Positions 18,827-27,502 of a stretch of DNA of 64,000 bases are shown in pieces. Below the pieces are notes generated by a model. It saw only the letters and a program-made list of their open reading frames with translations, was not told the origin of the DNA and did not search any database. This DNA is from CAVTWS01 sp964390555 (GTDB lineage Bacteria > Actinomycetota > Acidimicrobiia > Acidimicrobiales > SHLQ01). The stretch is taken from contig CAYMJU010000032.1 in the NCBI GenBank assembly GCA_964390555.1, positions 94,807-158,806 of the forward strand, read 5' to 3'. How positions within the stretch are numbered: position 1 is the stretch's first letter; every line of letters begins with the position of its first letter. The translations under genes were made by a program, and so were the position numbers.

Positions 18827-20194
18827 ATGGGAAACGTCGATCGCGTCGACATGATCGACATGATCGTCGCTGCCACCGATCCGGCGGGCTCGCCATGGTC
18901 GATGCTGTTCGCCTTTGGTGGCGGGATCGCAGCGGTGCTGGCGCTCCTCGGCTGGTACGTCACGCGGGCCCGGTCGCGCACCGTAGGTGACCTGCCGACG
19001 AGCAGCGTGCGAAGCGTCGGCGTGGGCGTTCACGAGGTCGTCGGACGCGCCGTTGGCGATCTGTGGGAGACCAGCCCCTACGGCGGCGTCGAGTGCGTGT
19101 GGTGGCGAACGACCGTCCAAGTCCGCGAGAGCGAAGGTGGATGGAAGACCCAGTCGACCAGGGTCGGCGGTCCGGGCTTCTTCGAGGTCGACGACGACAC
19201 CGGGCGCGTGCCGGTGTGGCCCCGAAACGCCGAGGTCACCGGCACACGGACCTACGAGGGCCCCGAGATCGACGGTCGCGGCGAGCGGCTTCCGTCGTGG
19301 TACCAGCCGCTCCCGATCGCCAACCGCCGCGAGTCGAGGGTCCTGGAGGAGGTCATCCCCCACGGCGAGCCGGTCTATGTCATAGGCGTTGCCCGGCTCC
19401 CGGCCAACGGGCTGCGCCCCGAGCTGGGCGCCGACCCGACGGGTCAGACCCCGTTCATCATCCACGTGGGTGGCGAGGCCGCGGTGGTGAGGGACTTGCG
19501 GGCCCTTGTTCAGATGCTGTTCGGCATCGCCTTGATCGCCGGCGCGGCGGCGGGCTTCGCGTTCGACAACGACGGGCTATTGGCCCGGGAGCCGGTGCCG
19601 TGGAACGAGGCGTCGTGGACCGGCGCGATCGTCGGCGGTGCGGCAGTGCTCGCAGCCATGGGCACGATCTCGGTCGCGTTCACCTACAACGCCCTCGTGT
19701 TGCTGCGCAACCGGGCCCAGGCCGCGTGGGGGTTGATCGATGTCGAGCACAAGCGCCGACGCGACCTGATCCCCCCGCTCGCCACCGCAGCCGCCGAGCA
19801 CCGGGACCACGAGCGGGGGGTGCAGGCCCTCATCGCCGAGCTGCGGGGGCTCGTCGAGCGGCCGATCGACGCCGCGCCGTCGGGTGAATCGGTCACCGAC
19901 ACCGGGAGGTTGGTCGCCGCCGAATCACGCGTGATAGCGGCACTGGGAGCGCGGGCCGAGGCCCACCCGTCGCTCACCGCCGATGCAATCTTCGACACCT
20001 TGAGACAACAGCTCGTCGACACCGAGGAGCGGATCGCGCTCGCCCGCGGCTTCTACAACGACAGCGTTCAGACGCTTCGAGACCGAGCCGGCGCGTTTCC
20101 GGCGTCGCTGATCGGCCGCCTGTTCCGCCTGGTTCTCGACACCGAGTTCAGCGATCAGAAAGAACCGAGCACGGCAGCCGCTTCACCCCATTGA
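18827..20194 (+). CDS. Membrane protein combining a GIDE-like and a LemA-like domain
   Basis: The 455-aa protein begins with a membrane segment at about residues 23-44. A region resembling the GIDE domain (RTVGDLPTSSVRSVGVGVHEVVGRA) follows, then two further hydrophobic segments near 232-250 and 267-290. The last 160 residues match LemA: FTYNALVLLRNRAQAAWGLIDVEHKRR and FYNDSVQTLRDRAGAFPASLIGRLF (cited in parts: YNALVLLRNRAQAAWG, FYNDSVQTL). LemA proteins are coiled, membrane-bound and of unclear function. GIDE is known from eukaryotic mitochondrial E3 ligases, but no RING is present here. No ribosome-binding site is obvious. The 3' end overlaps the convergent P450 gene by 47 nt. Confidence 0.8.
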   Translation: MGNVDRVDMIDMIVAATDPAGSPWSMLFAFGGGIAAVLALLGWYVTRARSRTVGDLPTSSVRSVGVGVHEVVGRAVGDLWETSPYGGVECVWWRTTVQVRESEGGWKTQSTRVGGPGFFEVDDDTGRVPVWPRNAEVTGTRTYEGPEIDGRGERLPSWYQPLPIANRRESRVLEEVIPHGEPVYVIGVARLPANGLRPELGADPTGQTPFIIHVGGEAAVVRDLRALVQMLFGIALIAGAAAGFAFDNDGLLAREPVPWNEASWTGAIVGGAAVLAAMGTISVAFTYNALVLLRNRAQAAWGLIDVEHKRRRDLIPPLATAAAEHRDHERGVQALIAELRGLVERPIDAAPSGESVTDTGRLVAAESRVIAALGARAEAHPSLTADAIFDTLRQQLVDTEERIALARGFYNDSVQTLRDRAGAFPASLIGRLFRLVLDTEFSDQKEPSTAAASPH

Positions 20195-21416
20195 TGAAGC
20201 TCGACCGCAGCCGCGCCGGCTCGCCGGTCGCGACCAGCCCCGGAGCCTTGTGCAAGAGCTCGCGGTAGATCACCCCGATCTCGCGACGAGCCAGGTGCGC
20301 GCCCAGGCAGTAGTGGGGACCCGGCCCACCGAAGCCGACGTGATGGTTTGGTGAACGGCGCACGTCGAAATCGAACGGTCGATCGAACACCGCCTCGTCG
20401 CGGTTGGCCGACGGGTAGAACAAGACGACCTTGTCGCCGGCGCGGAACTCGTGGTCTCCCAGCCGGGCGCCGTCGACGGTCACCGTACGCCGGAAGTGGA
20501 TCACCGGTGACGCCATGCGCACGATCTCCTCGACCGCGGTGGGCGTGACGCCCTCGATGTCGTTGCGCCAGATCTCGCGCTGGTCGGGGTTCTCGGTCAG
20601 ATAGACGAGCCCCCAGCTGATGGCGTTGCGGGTCGTCTCGTTGCCGGCCGCGCAAAGGAGCACGAAGAACGAAGCCAGCTCCTCGTGGGTCAGGCTCTCA
20701 CCGTCGATCTCGGCGTTCACGAGCGCGGTGGTGAGGTCATCGTGATCCTCGTTGCCTCGGCGAGCGGCCGCCACCTCGTACATCAGCGCCGCGAGGTCTC
20801 CGCCGGCCTGGAGGAACGAACCGAGCAGGTCGGCGTCTTCGGGGATCAGCTCGGGGTCGCCCTGGCTCAAGATGATGTTGCTCTTCTCGAGCACCATCTT
20901 CCGCTGGCTCTGCGGTATGCCCATCATGTCGCAGATGATCTCGAGCGGGAACGGCGCCGCGACCTCGGCCACGAAGTCGCCTTCGCCGATCTCGACGAAC
21001 CGGTCGACGACCGCTGTCGCCACTCGCCCGACGTTGTCCTCGATCTTCTTCAGCATCCGGGGCGTGAATCCCGACGACACGATCTTCCGCAGCCGGGCGT
21101 GGCGCGGGTCGTCCATGTTGATCATCGACCCGAAGAACTCGTTGAACTCCGGTGGCAGGTCCAAGACGTTGGTGCCCTTGCCACTGCAGAACAGGTGCGG
21201 GTTCTTCGACGCCTCGATGATGTCGTCGTAGCGGGTGATGGCGTAGTAGCCGGGTCCCCGCGTGATGCCCTCGACCTCGGTCTCGGTGAAGAAGGCGATG
21301 GGACGCTCGCGGCGCAGCGTCGCGAAGGCGGCCTCTCGCTCGGCGACCGGTCGGGTCCAGAACCCCTCTACGTCGGACAGGTGGATCTCGTCGAGCGGAA
21401 CGGTCACGTCGGTCAC
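20148..21416 (-). CDS. Cytochrome P450
   Basis: This 422-aa soluble bacterial P450 has AGNETTRN in the I-helix (oxygen activation), EEIVR as the ExxR motif, and VGFGGPGPHYCLGAHLARRE with the haem-ligating cysteine near residue 370. The FGGPGPHYCLG pattern and the N-terminal DxxFW region recall actinobacterial CYP124/125/142-type enzymes that hydroxylate methyl-branched lipids or sterol side chains. That assignment is inference. No ferredoxin partner is adjacent. TAGTGT lies 7 nt before the GTG start. Confidence 0.95.
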   Translation of the reverse strand: MTDVTVPLDEIHLSDVEGFWTRPVAEREAAFATLRRERPIAFFTETEVEGITRGPGYYAITRYDDIIEASKNPHLFCSGKGTNVLDLPPEFNEFFGSMINMDDPRHARLRKIVSSGFTPRMLKKIEDNVGRVATAVVDRFVEIGEGDFVAEVAAPFPLEIICDMMGIPQSQRKMVLEKSNIILSQGDPELIPEDADLLGSFLQAGGDLAALMYEVAAARRGNEDHDDLTTALVNAEIDGESLTHEELASFFVLLCAAGNETTRNAISWGLVYLTENPDQREIWRNDIEGVTPTAVEEIVRMASPVIHFRRTVTVDGARLGDHEFRAGDKVVLFYPSANRDEAVFDRPFDFDVRRSPNHHVGFGGPGPHYCLGAHLARREIGVIYRELLHKAPGLVATGEPARLRSSFINGVKRLPCSVLSDR

Positions 21417-21522
21417 GACGCCGACACTACCGGCTGGTAATCACGTGAGGCGCAGCCCTCGGTTGGAATGCTCGGAAGGCGCGCGGATACGGGAAGTTGT
21501 CGCGACCGAACGGGCTGGACGG

Positions 21523-21768
21523 TCACCCATTGGCGCGGCTTCCAAGCGCGGATCGAATGCGTTGACGCGCCCCGACCGACTCGGCAACCGGTACGAGACG
21601 GCTGGCCTTGCCCAACCCGCGGGCGGGCATGTTGCCGTAGATGGCTTCGTACTCGCCGTCGCGCACCAAGAACGTCTCGTGCCAGATTCCGGTGCGGGTG
21701 CTCGACCGGACCCGTCTCCAGTAGTTCCGCCACGCCTCCAGGTGCGGGTCGTCTTTAGACCTCTGCTG
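21523..21768 (-). pseudogene. C-terminal remnant of a DUF4188 (monooxygenase-like) gene
   Basis: An 81-codon open stretch reads DDPHLEAWRNYWRRVRSSTR, then TGIWHETFLVRDGEYEAIYG and NMPARGLGKASRLVPVAES. That is the conserved end of DUF4188 proteins (typically WHETYxV...YEAIYxNMP). The upstream two thirds of the domain are absent: an in-frame TGA stands at 21769-21771, the frame has no suitable start before GNMP, and the upstream DNA belongs to the phosphotriesterase gene. The remnant overlaps that gene's last 14 bases. The rest of 21417-21522 shows nothing coding. Confidence 0.6.
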
Positions 21769-22753
21769 TCAGCGCCGGGAGGGGGTGACCGTCGAAGAAG
21801 CGGCGGGGGTTGGCGACCACGAGAGCCTCGATGGCGTCGTCGGCGACGCCCTCGTCGCGAAGCATCGGGATGATCCGGCGCTCGAAGTGGGTGGGGTGCC
21901 ACGTGGCGTCGGGGCGCTCGTAGAAGTCCGGCGGCATGAGCGCCCGGCCCTGCCAGCACCACACGGTGTCGTGGGACACGACGACCCGGTCACCGGCCCC
22001 GGCGTCGATCACCCGCTTCAGGGACCGCACCCGCTCGATGTCGGGGTTGAGCGCTTCGATGCCGAACCGATCGAAGCCCAGGTACGACCCGGCCGCGGCG
22101 ATGGCTCGGTGGTAGGCGCTGTCGTTCGTGCCACATGAGTGCCCGATGATGATGCGATGCGGCGCCACGCCGGCCGCCACGAGCCGCGACTGCTGCACGT
22201 CGCCCACGGTGCCGAGATCGGTGTGGGTCATGATAGGTGCGCCGGTGGCGACGGCCGTCTGGGCGGCGGCGTCGAACACGTCGCCCTCGTAGCTCGTCAT
22301 GACCCGGGGTCCGGTGGCGAGCTTGATGATCCCGGCCTTCACGCCCGTCGACCCGATGCCATCGGTCAGCTCGGCGGTGAACAGCTCGGCCATGGCCGGC
22401 ACCGGGCTCCCCCGGTGGCGTAGGAAGTTCCAGTACGGCGTGCCGCCCTCCTCCTCCTTGTAGAGGCCGGTGGCGCAGACGATGTTGAAGCCGGTGCGCT
22501 CGGCGACCTCGACCATCAACTCGACGTCGCGGCCGAGGTCGTTGGGGCACGGGTCGACCATCGACGAGTACCCGAGGGACTGGAGCTCGGCGACGCGGTC
22601 GACACACCGCTCGACCAGATCGGTGCGTACCGGCGCGCTGACGGTCGTGTCTGCCTGCCAACCCGGGTAGCCGATAAGCAGGTGCTCGTGCATCAGCGTG
22701 CGCCCGAGCGCCGCGGTGTCGATCGGTCCGCGGACGGTGGTGACGGTCGCCAT
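21755..22753 (-). CDS. Phosphotriesterase-family metal-dependent hydrolase
   Basis: This is a 332-aa amidohydrolase-superfamily protein. The HxH pair is in LMHEHLLIG, the carboxylated bridging lysine is probably in AGIIKLATGP, further metal histidines are in MTHTDLG and IIGHSCGTND, and the catalytic aspartate is in VVVSHDTVW. These are the ligands of phosphotriesterases and lactonases (PLLs). The natural substrate is more likely a lactone or ester than an organophosphate. The ATG at 22753 (MATVTTVRGPID) fits the family; an upstream start at 22777 is possible. Confidence 0.9.
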   Translation of the reverse strand: MATVTTVRGPIDTAALGRTLMHEHLLIGYPGWQADTTVSAPVRTDLVERCVDRVAELQSLGYSSMVDPCPNDLGRDVELMVEVAERTGFNIVCATGLYKEEEGGTPYWNFLRHRGSPVPAMAELFTAELTDGIGSTGVKAGIIKLATGPRVMTSYEGDVFDAAAQTAVATGAPIMTHTDLGTVGDVQQSRLVAAGVAPHRIIIGHSCGTNDSAYHRAIAAAGSYLGFDRFGIEALNPDIERVRSLKRVIDAGAGDRVVVSHDTVWCWQGRALMPPDFYERPDATWHPTHFERRIIPMLRDEGVADDAIEALVVANPRRFFDGHPLPALTAEV

Positions 22754-22793
22754 GGGGCCCAGTTCAGCGGGGAGCACGGCTCCCGGTCAACTT

Positions 22794-23294
22794 TCAGCCG
22801 AGCGCGGCGAGGGCGGCGTCGTAGTCGGGCTCCTGGGAGATCTCCGGAACCAGCTCGGTGTACACCACCGTCCCGGATCCGTCGATGACCACGACCGACC
22901 GCGAGGCCAGGCCGGCGAGCCTGCCGTCGAGGAGCCGGACGCCGTAGTCGTCGAGGAACGACGGGTTGCGGAACGTCGATGCCGTCGTGACGTTCTCGAT
23001 GCCCTCGGCGCCGCAGAACCGGCCGGACGCGAAGGGCAGGTCGGCGGACACGCACAGCACCGTGGCGCCATCGAGCCCGGCGGCGCGCTCGTTGAACGTG
23101 CGCACCGTCGTGGCACACAGCGCGGTGTCGATGCTCGGGAAGATGTTGAGAACCACCTTCTGGCCGGCAAGGTCCTCGAGCGCAACCGTGCTCATATCGC
23201 TCTTGACGAGCGAGAACGCGGGAGCCTTGGAGCCCACCGCGGGCAGCTCACCGCTGGTGTTGAGGGGGTTGCCGCGAAGAGTGACCTGGGCCAT
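22794..23294 (-). CDS. tpx: Thiol peroxidase Tpx
   Basis: This is a 166-aa atypical 2-Cys peroxiredoxin that removes hydroperoxides using thioredoxin. The peroxidatic cysteine is C60 in FPSIDTALCATTVRTFN and the resolving cysteine is C94 in ASGRFCGAEG, the standard Tpx spacing. The N-terminus MAQVTLRGNPL is typical. The ATG at 23294 has GGAGA 8 nt upstream. It precedes the phosphotriesterase-like gene by 40 bp on the same strand. Confidence 0.95.
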   Translation of the reverse strand: MAQVTLRGNPLNTSGELPAVGSKAPAFSLVKSDMSTVALEDLAGQKVVLNIFPSIDTALCATTVRTFNERAAGLDGATVLCVSADLPFASGRFCGAEGIENVTTASTFRNPSFLDDYGVRLLDGRLAGLASRSVVVIDGSGTVVYTELVPEISQEPDYDAALAALG

Positions 23295-23388
23295 GTTCCG
23301 ATTCTCCATCGTCGAAGGGGTGGCGACGGTTCTATCCGGCCCGCGGCTCGTTCACACCGGTTCGCGGCTATCCCACTACGGTGGCGCG

Positions 23389-24423
23389 ATGGAGTTCCGA
23401 CCGTTCGGCCACACGGGAGTGACGGTCAGCAAGCTGTGCCTGGGAGCCATGATGTTCGGCCCCGGCGCCAACGAGGACGTCGATGAGTGCGTCGGGATGA
23501 TCCACCGGTCCCTCGACGCCGGGATCAACATGATCGACACCGCCGACGGCTACTCCCGCGGTCGGTCCGAGGAGATCGTGGGCCAGGCGTTGGCTGGGCG
23601 CCGAGACGACGTGATCGTGTGCACCAAGGTGTTCTTCCCGATGAGCGACGACCTCAACCACCGGGGCGGATCGCGTCGCTGGATCGTGCGCGAGGTCGAG
23701 GCCAGCCTGCTCCGGCTGAACACCGACTGGATCGACGTCTACCAACTACACCGCACCGACCCGGCGACCGATCTCGACGAGTCGCTCGGCGCGATGAGCG
23801 ATCTGGTCCGCGCCGGCAAGGTCCGCATGGTCGGCATGTCGGCGACCACCCCCGACACCGTGATGGAAGCCCACTGGATCGCCCAGACGCGAGGGCTGTC
23901 GCGAGTGCGATCCGAGCAGGCGCTGTACAACATCTTCGCCCGCGGTCTCGAGGATCGGATCTTGCCCCTCGCCCAGCGGTTCGGCATCGGCGTGATGATC
24001 TATGGCTCGCTCAACGGGGGTTGGCTCACCGGGAAGTACGTCCGCGGCGTCGACTATCCGGCAGGATCTCGGGCCACCCGCAACGCGTTGTTCCGGGTCC
24101 GCTTCGATCCCGAACGCGCCGGGGTGCAGCGAAAGTTCGACCTGCTCGACGACCTGCGTGAGATCGCCGCCGACGCCGGCATGCCTCTCAGTCATCTGGC
24201 GTATGGGTTCGCGGCCGAGCACCCCGGTGTGAGCACCGTCATCATCGGCCCCCGCACACCCGAGCAACTCGACGACGCACTCGCGGCCGCTGACGTGCGC
24301 CTGAGCCCCGATGTGCTGGACCGCATCGACCAGCTCGCCGCGCCCGGGACCGACGTGGACCGATCCGACGTCATGCGTGCCGAACCGCACCTCGACCCAG
24401 CCTCTCGGCGTCGCCCGCGTTGA
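23389..24423 (+). CDS. Aldo/keto reductase
   Basis: This second AKR in the window is 344 aa. Visible catalytic residues are D and Y in MIDTADGYSRGRSEE, the lysine in VIVCTKVFFP and the histidine in VYQLHRTDP. The cofactor-binding end is STVIIGPRTPEQLDDAL. It resembles the 5 kb AKR in overall layout but is clearly diverged, so it is not a recent duplicate. TACGGT lies 6 nt before the ATG at 23389. Its TGA overlaps the TTG start of the thioesterase gene. Confidence 0.9.
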   Translation: MEFRPFGHTGVTVSKLCLGAMMFGPGANEDVDECVGMIHRSLDAGINMIDTADGYSRGRSEEIVGQALAGRRDDVIVCTKVFFPMSDDLNHRGGSRRWIVREVEASLLRLNTDWIDVYQLHRTDPATDLDESLGAMSDLVRAGKVRMVGMSATTPDTVMEAHWIAQTRGLSRVRSEQALYNIFARGLEDRILPLAQRFGIGVMIYGSLNGGWLTGKYVRGVDYPAGSRATRNALFRVRFDPERAGVQRKFDLLDDLREIAADAGMPLSHLAYGFAAEHPGVSTVIIGPRTPEQLDDALAAADVRLSPDVLDRIDQLAAPGTDVDRSDVMRAEPHLDPASRRRPR

Positions 24424-25223
24424 CCGCGCGCGAGCCCACGTTTCGCGAGCTCATGGCGCTCGAGCCGCACGGTCCCGACACGTTCGTCGGTGTCAGCTCG
24501 ACGACGCCCTGGGGGCGGGTCTACGGAGGCCAGGTCGTCGCCCAGGCCCTTCGCGCCGCGGCCGCGACCGTTGATCCCGATTTCGGCGTCCACTCACTCC
24601 ACGCCTACTTCATCCGGGGCGGCGACCTCAGCGAGCCAATTCGTTTCGAGGTCGACCGTTTGCGCAACGGTCGGTCGTTCGTGACCCGCCAGATCGTGGC
24701 CCGCCAGTCGACCGGCGCCATCTTGAACCTGTCGGCGTCGTTCCAGGTGGCCGAAGCCGAGGTCGACCGCCAAGTACCCGATCCGCCTTCACCGATCGCG
24801 TCGCCCGACGAGTGCACCGAGCGCGACACGTGGAGCCCGATCCTCGACATCCGGCGCACGCCGGAGTCGTCGCCCGGTCACTCGATCACCTGGCTCCGCC
24901 TGGCCGAGGAGATCGGCGACGACCCGACCCTTCAGTCGTGCGGATTCGCCTACCTGTCCGACGACACGCCGATGAGTGCGTCGCGCACGTTGCACCCGGC
25001 GCACCGACCGAAGGACTTCGACGCGTTCATCGACGCCAGCCTCGATCACTCGATCTGGTTCCATCGCCCGGTTCGGGCCGACGACTGGCAGCTTCACGAG
25101 TTCGACGGCTACGGACTGATCGGCGGTCGCGGGCTGTCCATCGGCCGCGTATTCGACCCGTCCGGCGTGCACGTCGCGACCGTCGCGCAAGAGGTCCTGC
25201 TGCGGGTGAACACCCGGCGGTGA
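24420..25223 (+). CDS. tesB: Acyl-CoA thioesterase II (TesB family)
   Basis: The 267-aa protein has two hotdog domains and hydrolyses acyl-CoA to free acid and CoA. WGRVYGGQVVAQALRAA, HSLHAYFIRGGD and RSFVTRQIVARQ are TesB hallmarks, and the second hotdog holds the DHSIWFHRP segment. I use the TTG at 24420, whose TTGA overlaps the stop of the AKR gene; the ATG at 24453 would shorten the conserved N-terminus. The stop codon lies inside the first copy of a 26-bp tandem duplication. Confidence 0.9.
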   Translation: MTAREPTFRELMALEPHGPDTFVGVSSTTPWGRVYGGQVVAQALRAAAATVDPDFGVHSLHAYFIRGGDLSEPIRFEVDRLRNGRSFVTRQIVARQSTGAILNLSASFQVAEAEVDRQVPDPPSPIASPDECTERDTWSPILDIRRTPESSPGHSITWLRLAEEIGDDPTLQSCGFAYLSDDTPMSASRTLHPAHRPKDFDAFIDASLDHSIWFHRPVRADDWQLHEFDGYGLIGGRGLSIGRVFDPSGVHVATVAQEVLLRVNTRR

Positions 25224-25272
25224 CAAGATGGGCGCCATGCCCACGATGACAAGATGGGCGCCATGCCCACGA
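25221..25272. repeat. Perfect 26-bp tandem duplication across a stop/start junction
   Basis: Two identical 26-bp copies (25221-25246 and 25247-25272) begin with TGACAAGATGGGCGCC. Copy 1 contains the tesB TGA. Copy 2 supplies the start codons of the amidohydrolase gene. An ATG in copy 1 (25228) opens a 15-codon frame whose TGA overlaps the in-frame ATG at 25272. Confidence 0.92.
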
Positions 25273-26447
25273 TGACCGACCTGCTCGCCGCGGCCGAGCA
25301 CATTCAGCCCGAAGTCGTCGCGCTACGCCGTGACATCCACGCGCACCCCGAGCTCGGACTCGACAACCCGCGGACCCAGCGGGCGATACTCGACGCCCTC
25401 GACGGTTTGGGCCTCGACATCTCCCTCGGCGCCGGACTCACCTCGGTGGTCGCCGAGCTCGACACCGGTCGCCCCGGCCCGACGGTGCTGCTTCGGGCCG
25501 ACACCGACGCGTTGCCCATGCCGGAGGACACCGACGAGGCGTTCCGGTCGACCGTCGACGGTGCCGCCCACGCGTGCGGCCACGACGGTCACACGGCGAT
25601 GCTGGCCGGCGCGGCGCGACTGCTGGCCGGGCACCGCGGCGAGTTCACGGGCCGGGTCCGGTTCATGTTCCAGCCCGGTGAGGAAGGGGCGGGTGGCGCC
25701 CGGCTGATGGTCGACCAGGGCGTGCTCGCGGGCGTCGACCGGGCCTTCGCCATCCACGTCACACCGAACATCCCTGCGGGCTGGGTGTCGACCAAGGCCG
25801 GTCCGATCATGGCGTCGGCCGACGATCTGGCGGTCACCGTCACCGGAAAGGGGGGCCACGCCTCGACCCCGCATTTCTGCGTCGACCCGATCCCGCCGAT
25901 GTGCGCCATGGTCGGCGCGTTCCAGACGATGATCACCCGTGAGCTCGACGCGTTTCAGCCAGCCCTCGTGTCGATCACCCACATCGAAGCCGGGACGACG
26001 AACAACGTCATTCCCGAGTCGGCCTGGTTCGAGGGCACGATCCGCGCGGTGTCCGAGTGGAGTCGCTTGCGGGTCCACGAGAGCATCCCCCGGGTCGCAG
26101 CGTCGATCGCCGCCGCCCACAACTGCACCGTCGACGTGCAGATCCAACACGGCTACCCGGTCACGGTCAACGACCCCCACCAGTGTTCGCTGGTCGGCAC
26201 CACCGCCCGGGGGCTACTCGGCGACGACCGGTTCTTCGAGCTACCGCACCCGGTCATGGGCGCCGAGGACTTCAGCTACGTGCTCCAGGGCGTGCCCGGC
26301 TGCATGGCATTGCTCGGCGTGTGCCCCGCCGACATCGAGAACTCGCTCACCGCGCCCCCGTGTCACTCCAACCGCATGCGCTTGAACGAGGACGCCCTCG
26401 CCACCGGCGTCGCTCTCCACCTCGCCATGGTGATGCCGTCAGGCTGA
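25254..26447 (+). CDS. M20-family amidohydrolase (hippurate/N-acyl amino acid hydrolase type)
   Basis: This is a 397-aa di-metal peptidase-family hydrolase of the M20D type. It shows RRDIHAHPELGLDN, the metal-binding HACGHDGHT, the catalytic PGEEG, the dimerisation-domain GGHASTPH and the C-terminal metal motif MGAEDFSYV. Likely substrates are N-acyl amino acids. Three in-frame ATGs (25254, 25263, 25272) lie in the duplicated junction, so the exact start is unclear. The 3' end overlaps the convergent exporter gene by 9 nt. Confidence 0.92.
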   Translation: MGAMPTMTDLLAAAEHIQPEVVALRRDIHAHPELGLDNPRTQRAILDALDGLGLDISLGAGLTSVVAELDTGRPGPTVLLRADTDALPMPEDTDEAFRSTVDGAAHACGHDGHTAMLAGAARLLAGHRGEFTGRVRFMFQPGEEGAGGARLMVDQGVLAGVDRAFAIHVTPNIPAGWVSTKAGPIMASADDLAVTVTGKGGHASTPHFCVDPIPPMCAMVGAFQTMITRELDAFQPALVSITHIEAGTTNNVIPESAWFEGTIRAVSEWSRLRVHESIPRVAASIAAAHNCTVDVQIQHGYPVTVNDPHQCSLVGTTARGLLGDDRFFELPHPVMGAEDFSYVLQGVPGCMALLGVCPADIENSLTAPPCHSNRMRLNEDALATGVALHLAMVMPSG

Positions 26448-27482
26448 CCCGTCGGTGACGCTGTCGGTCGCGATCGTGTCGAGGAGGGCCACGCCGAAGA
26501 CGGCCAGGGCCACGCCGTAGACCGCTCCGCCGATGCCGTAGAGGTCGAAGCCGAGCAGGGCCACGATCACGAACACCGCCGGGCCGACCTCGACGGTCAT
26601 CCGGTCGACTCGCCGCCACACCACCACGGCGTCGACCACCTGGAGCGCGACGAACAGCGCAAGCACGAGCGCAGCAGTGCCGAAGGACTCGAATCCGGCG
26701 GCAACGAGCAACATCGGCACCGAACCGAGGACGATCCCGATGATCGGCACCATGCTCACGATGCCGGCGATGATGCCGAGCACGAGCGCGCCGTCGAGCC
26801 CGAGGCCGCGGCTGAGCCCATAGGCGAGCGCCCCGACGACGACGCCCTCGGCTAGGGCGAAAAGGATGTAGTGGCGGGCGCGGCGCACCGCCGTCCACGC
26901 GATGCGGGCCCACCGCTGCCGGCGATCCTCGTCGGTGACGCGGCTCAGCGCCCCCCGGGCGTAGCGGGGCCCGTAGATGATGAAGAACAGCGTCAACACG
27001 CCGCACACCAGGTACGTGGGCACGCTGCCGGCGGTAGACACCAGCGCCTCGTCGGTCGACGCCACCCGGTCGTCCAGCGTGTCGACCACCCCCTGAACAC
27101 GAGCGGACAGGTCGAGCTCGCGGGCCAAGTCCGACCGCGCCTCGAGCTCGGCCGCGGCCTGGGGGGCACTGCGGCGCAGCTGTTCGACCTCGTCGCGCAC
27201 GTCGGACACCGCCCCTACCCACAACACGACGGCAAGCGCGAACACCCCGGCGATGGTGACGACCATGGCGATCGGACGCGGCACATAGCGATCGAGCCAT
27301 TCGATGACCGGCTCGACGAGCACCGCCACGACCGCGCAGGCGACGGCCCACCCGATCGTGCGGTGAGCGGCGACGAACACGTTGGCCGCCACCACGGCGG
27401 CGAGCACCGTGACCACCACCAACAGGAGCGGACCCAGCCCGATGTGGAGGGATCGCAACGGTGCACGATCGGCGGGCGGCAT
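26439..27482 (-). CDS. AI-2E family transporter
   Basis: The 347-aa integral membrane protein of the PF01594 type has about eight hydrophobic helices. An N-terminal pair lies at about 14-60, one near 67-85, then a soluble coiled stretch (DVRDEVEQLRRSAPQ) and a C-terminal bundle with IIAGIVSMVPIIGIVLGSVP, the glycine/proline signature of the family. Family members export small solutes or, in some bacteria, act as Na+/H+ antiporters; the autoinducer-2 name is historical. The ATG at 27482 has TACAGT 6 nt upstream. Confidence 0.85.
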   Translation of the reverse strand: MPPADRAPLRSLHIGLGPLLLVVVTVLAAVVAANVFVAAHRTIGWAVACAVVAVLVEPVIEWLDRYVPRPIAMVVTIAGVFALAVVLWVGAVSDVRDEVEQLRRSAPQAAAELEARSDLARELDLSARVQGVVDTLDDRVASTDEALVSTAGSVPTYLVCGVLTLFFIIYGPRYARGALSRVTDEDRRQRWARIAWTAVRRARHYILFALAEGVVVGALAYGLSRGLGLDGALVLGIIAGIVSMVPIIGIVLGSVPMLLVAAGFESFGTAALVLALFVALQVVDAVVVWRRVDRMTVEVGPAVFVIVALLGFDLYGIGGAVYGVALAVFGVALLDTIATDSVTDGSA

Positions 27483-27487
27483 CCACC

Positions 27488-27494
27488 TACTGTA
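27488..27494. promoter_or_regulatory. Shared divergent -10 element of the two AI-2E-type genes
   Basis: TACTGTA can be read as TACTGT on the plus strand (27488-27493, 9 nt before GTG 27503) and as TACAGT on the minus strand (27489-27494, 6 nt before ATG 27482). It lies at the core of the dyad CCTAC-T-GTAGG. The complete gap between the two start codons is 20 bp, so both messages should be leaderless. Confidence 0.5.
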
Positions 27495-27502
27495 GGAACC
27501 CA

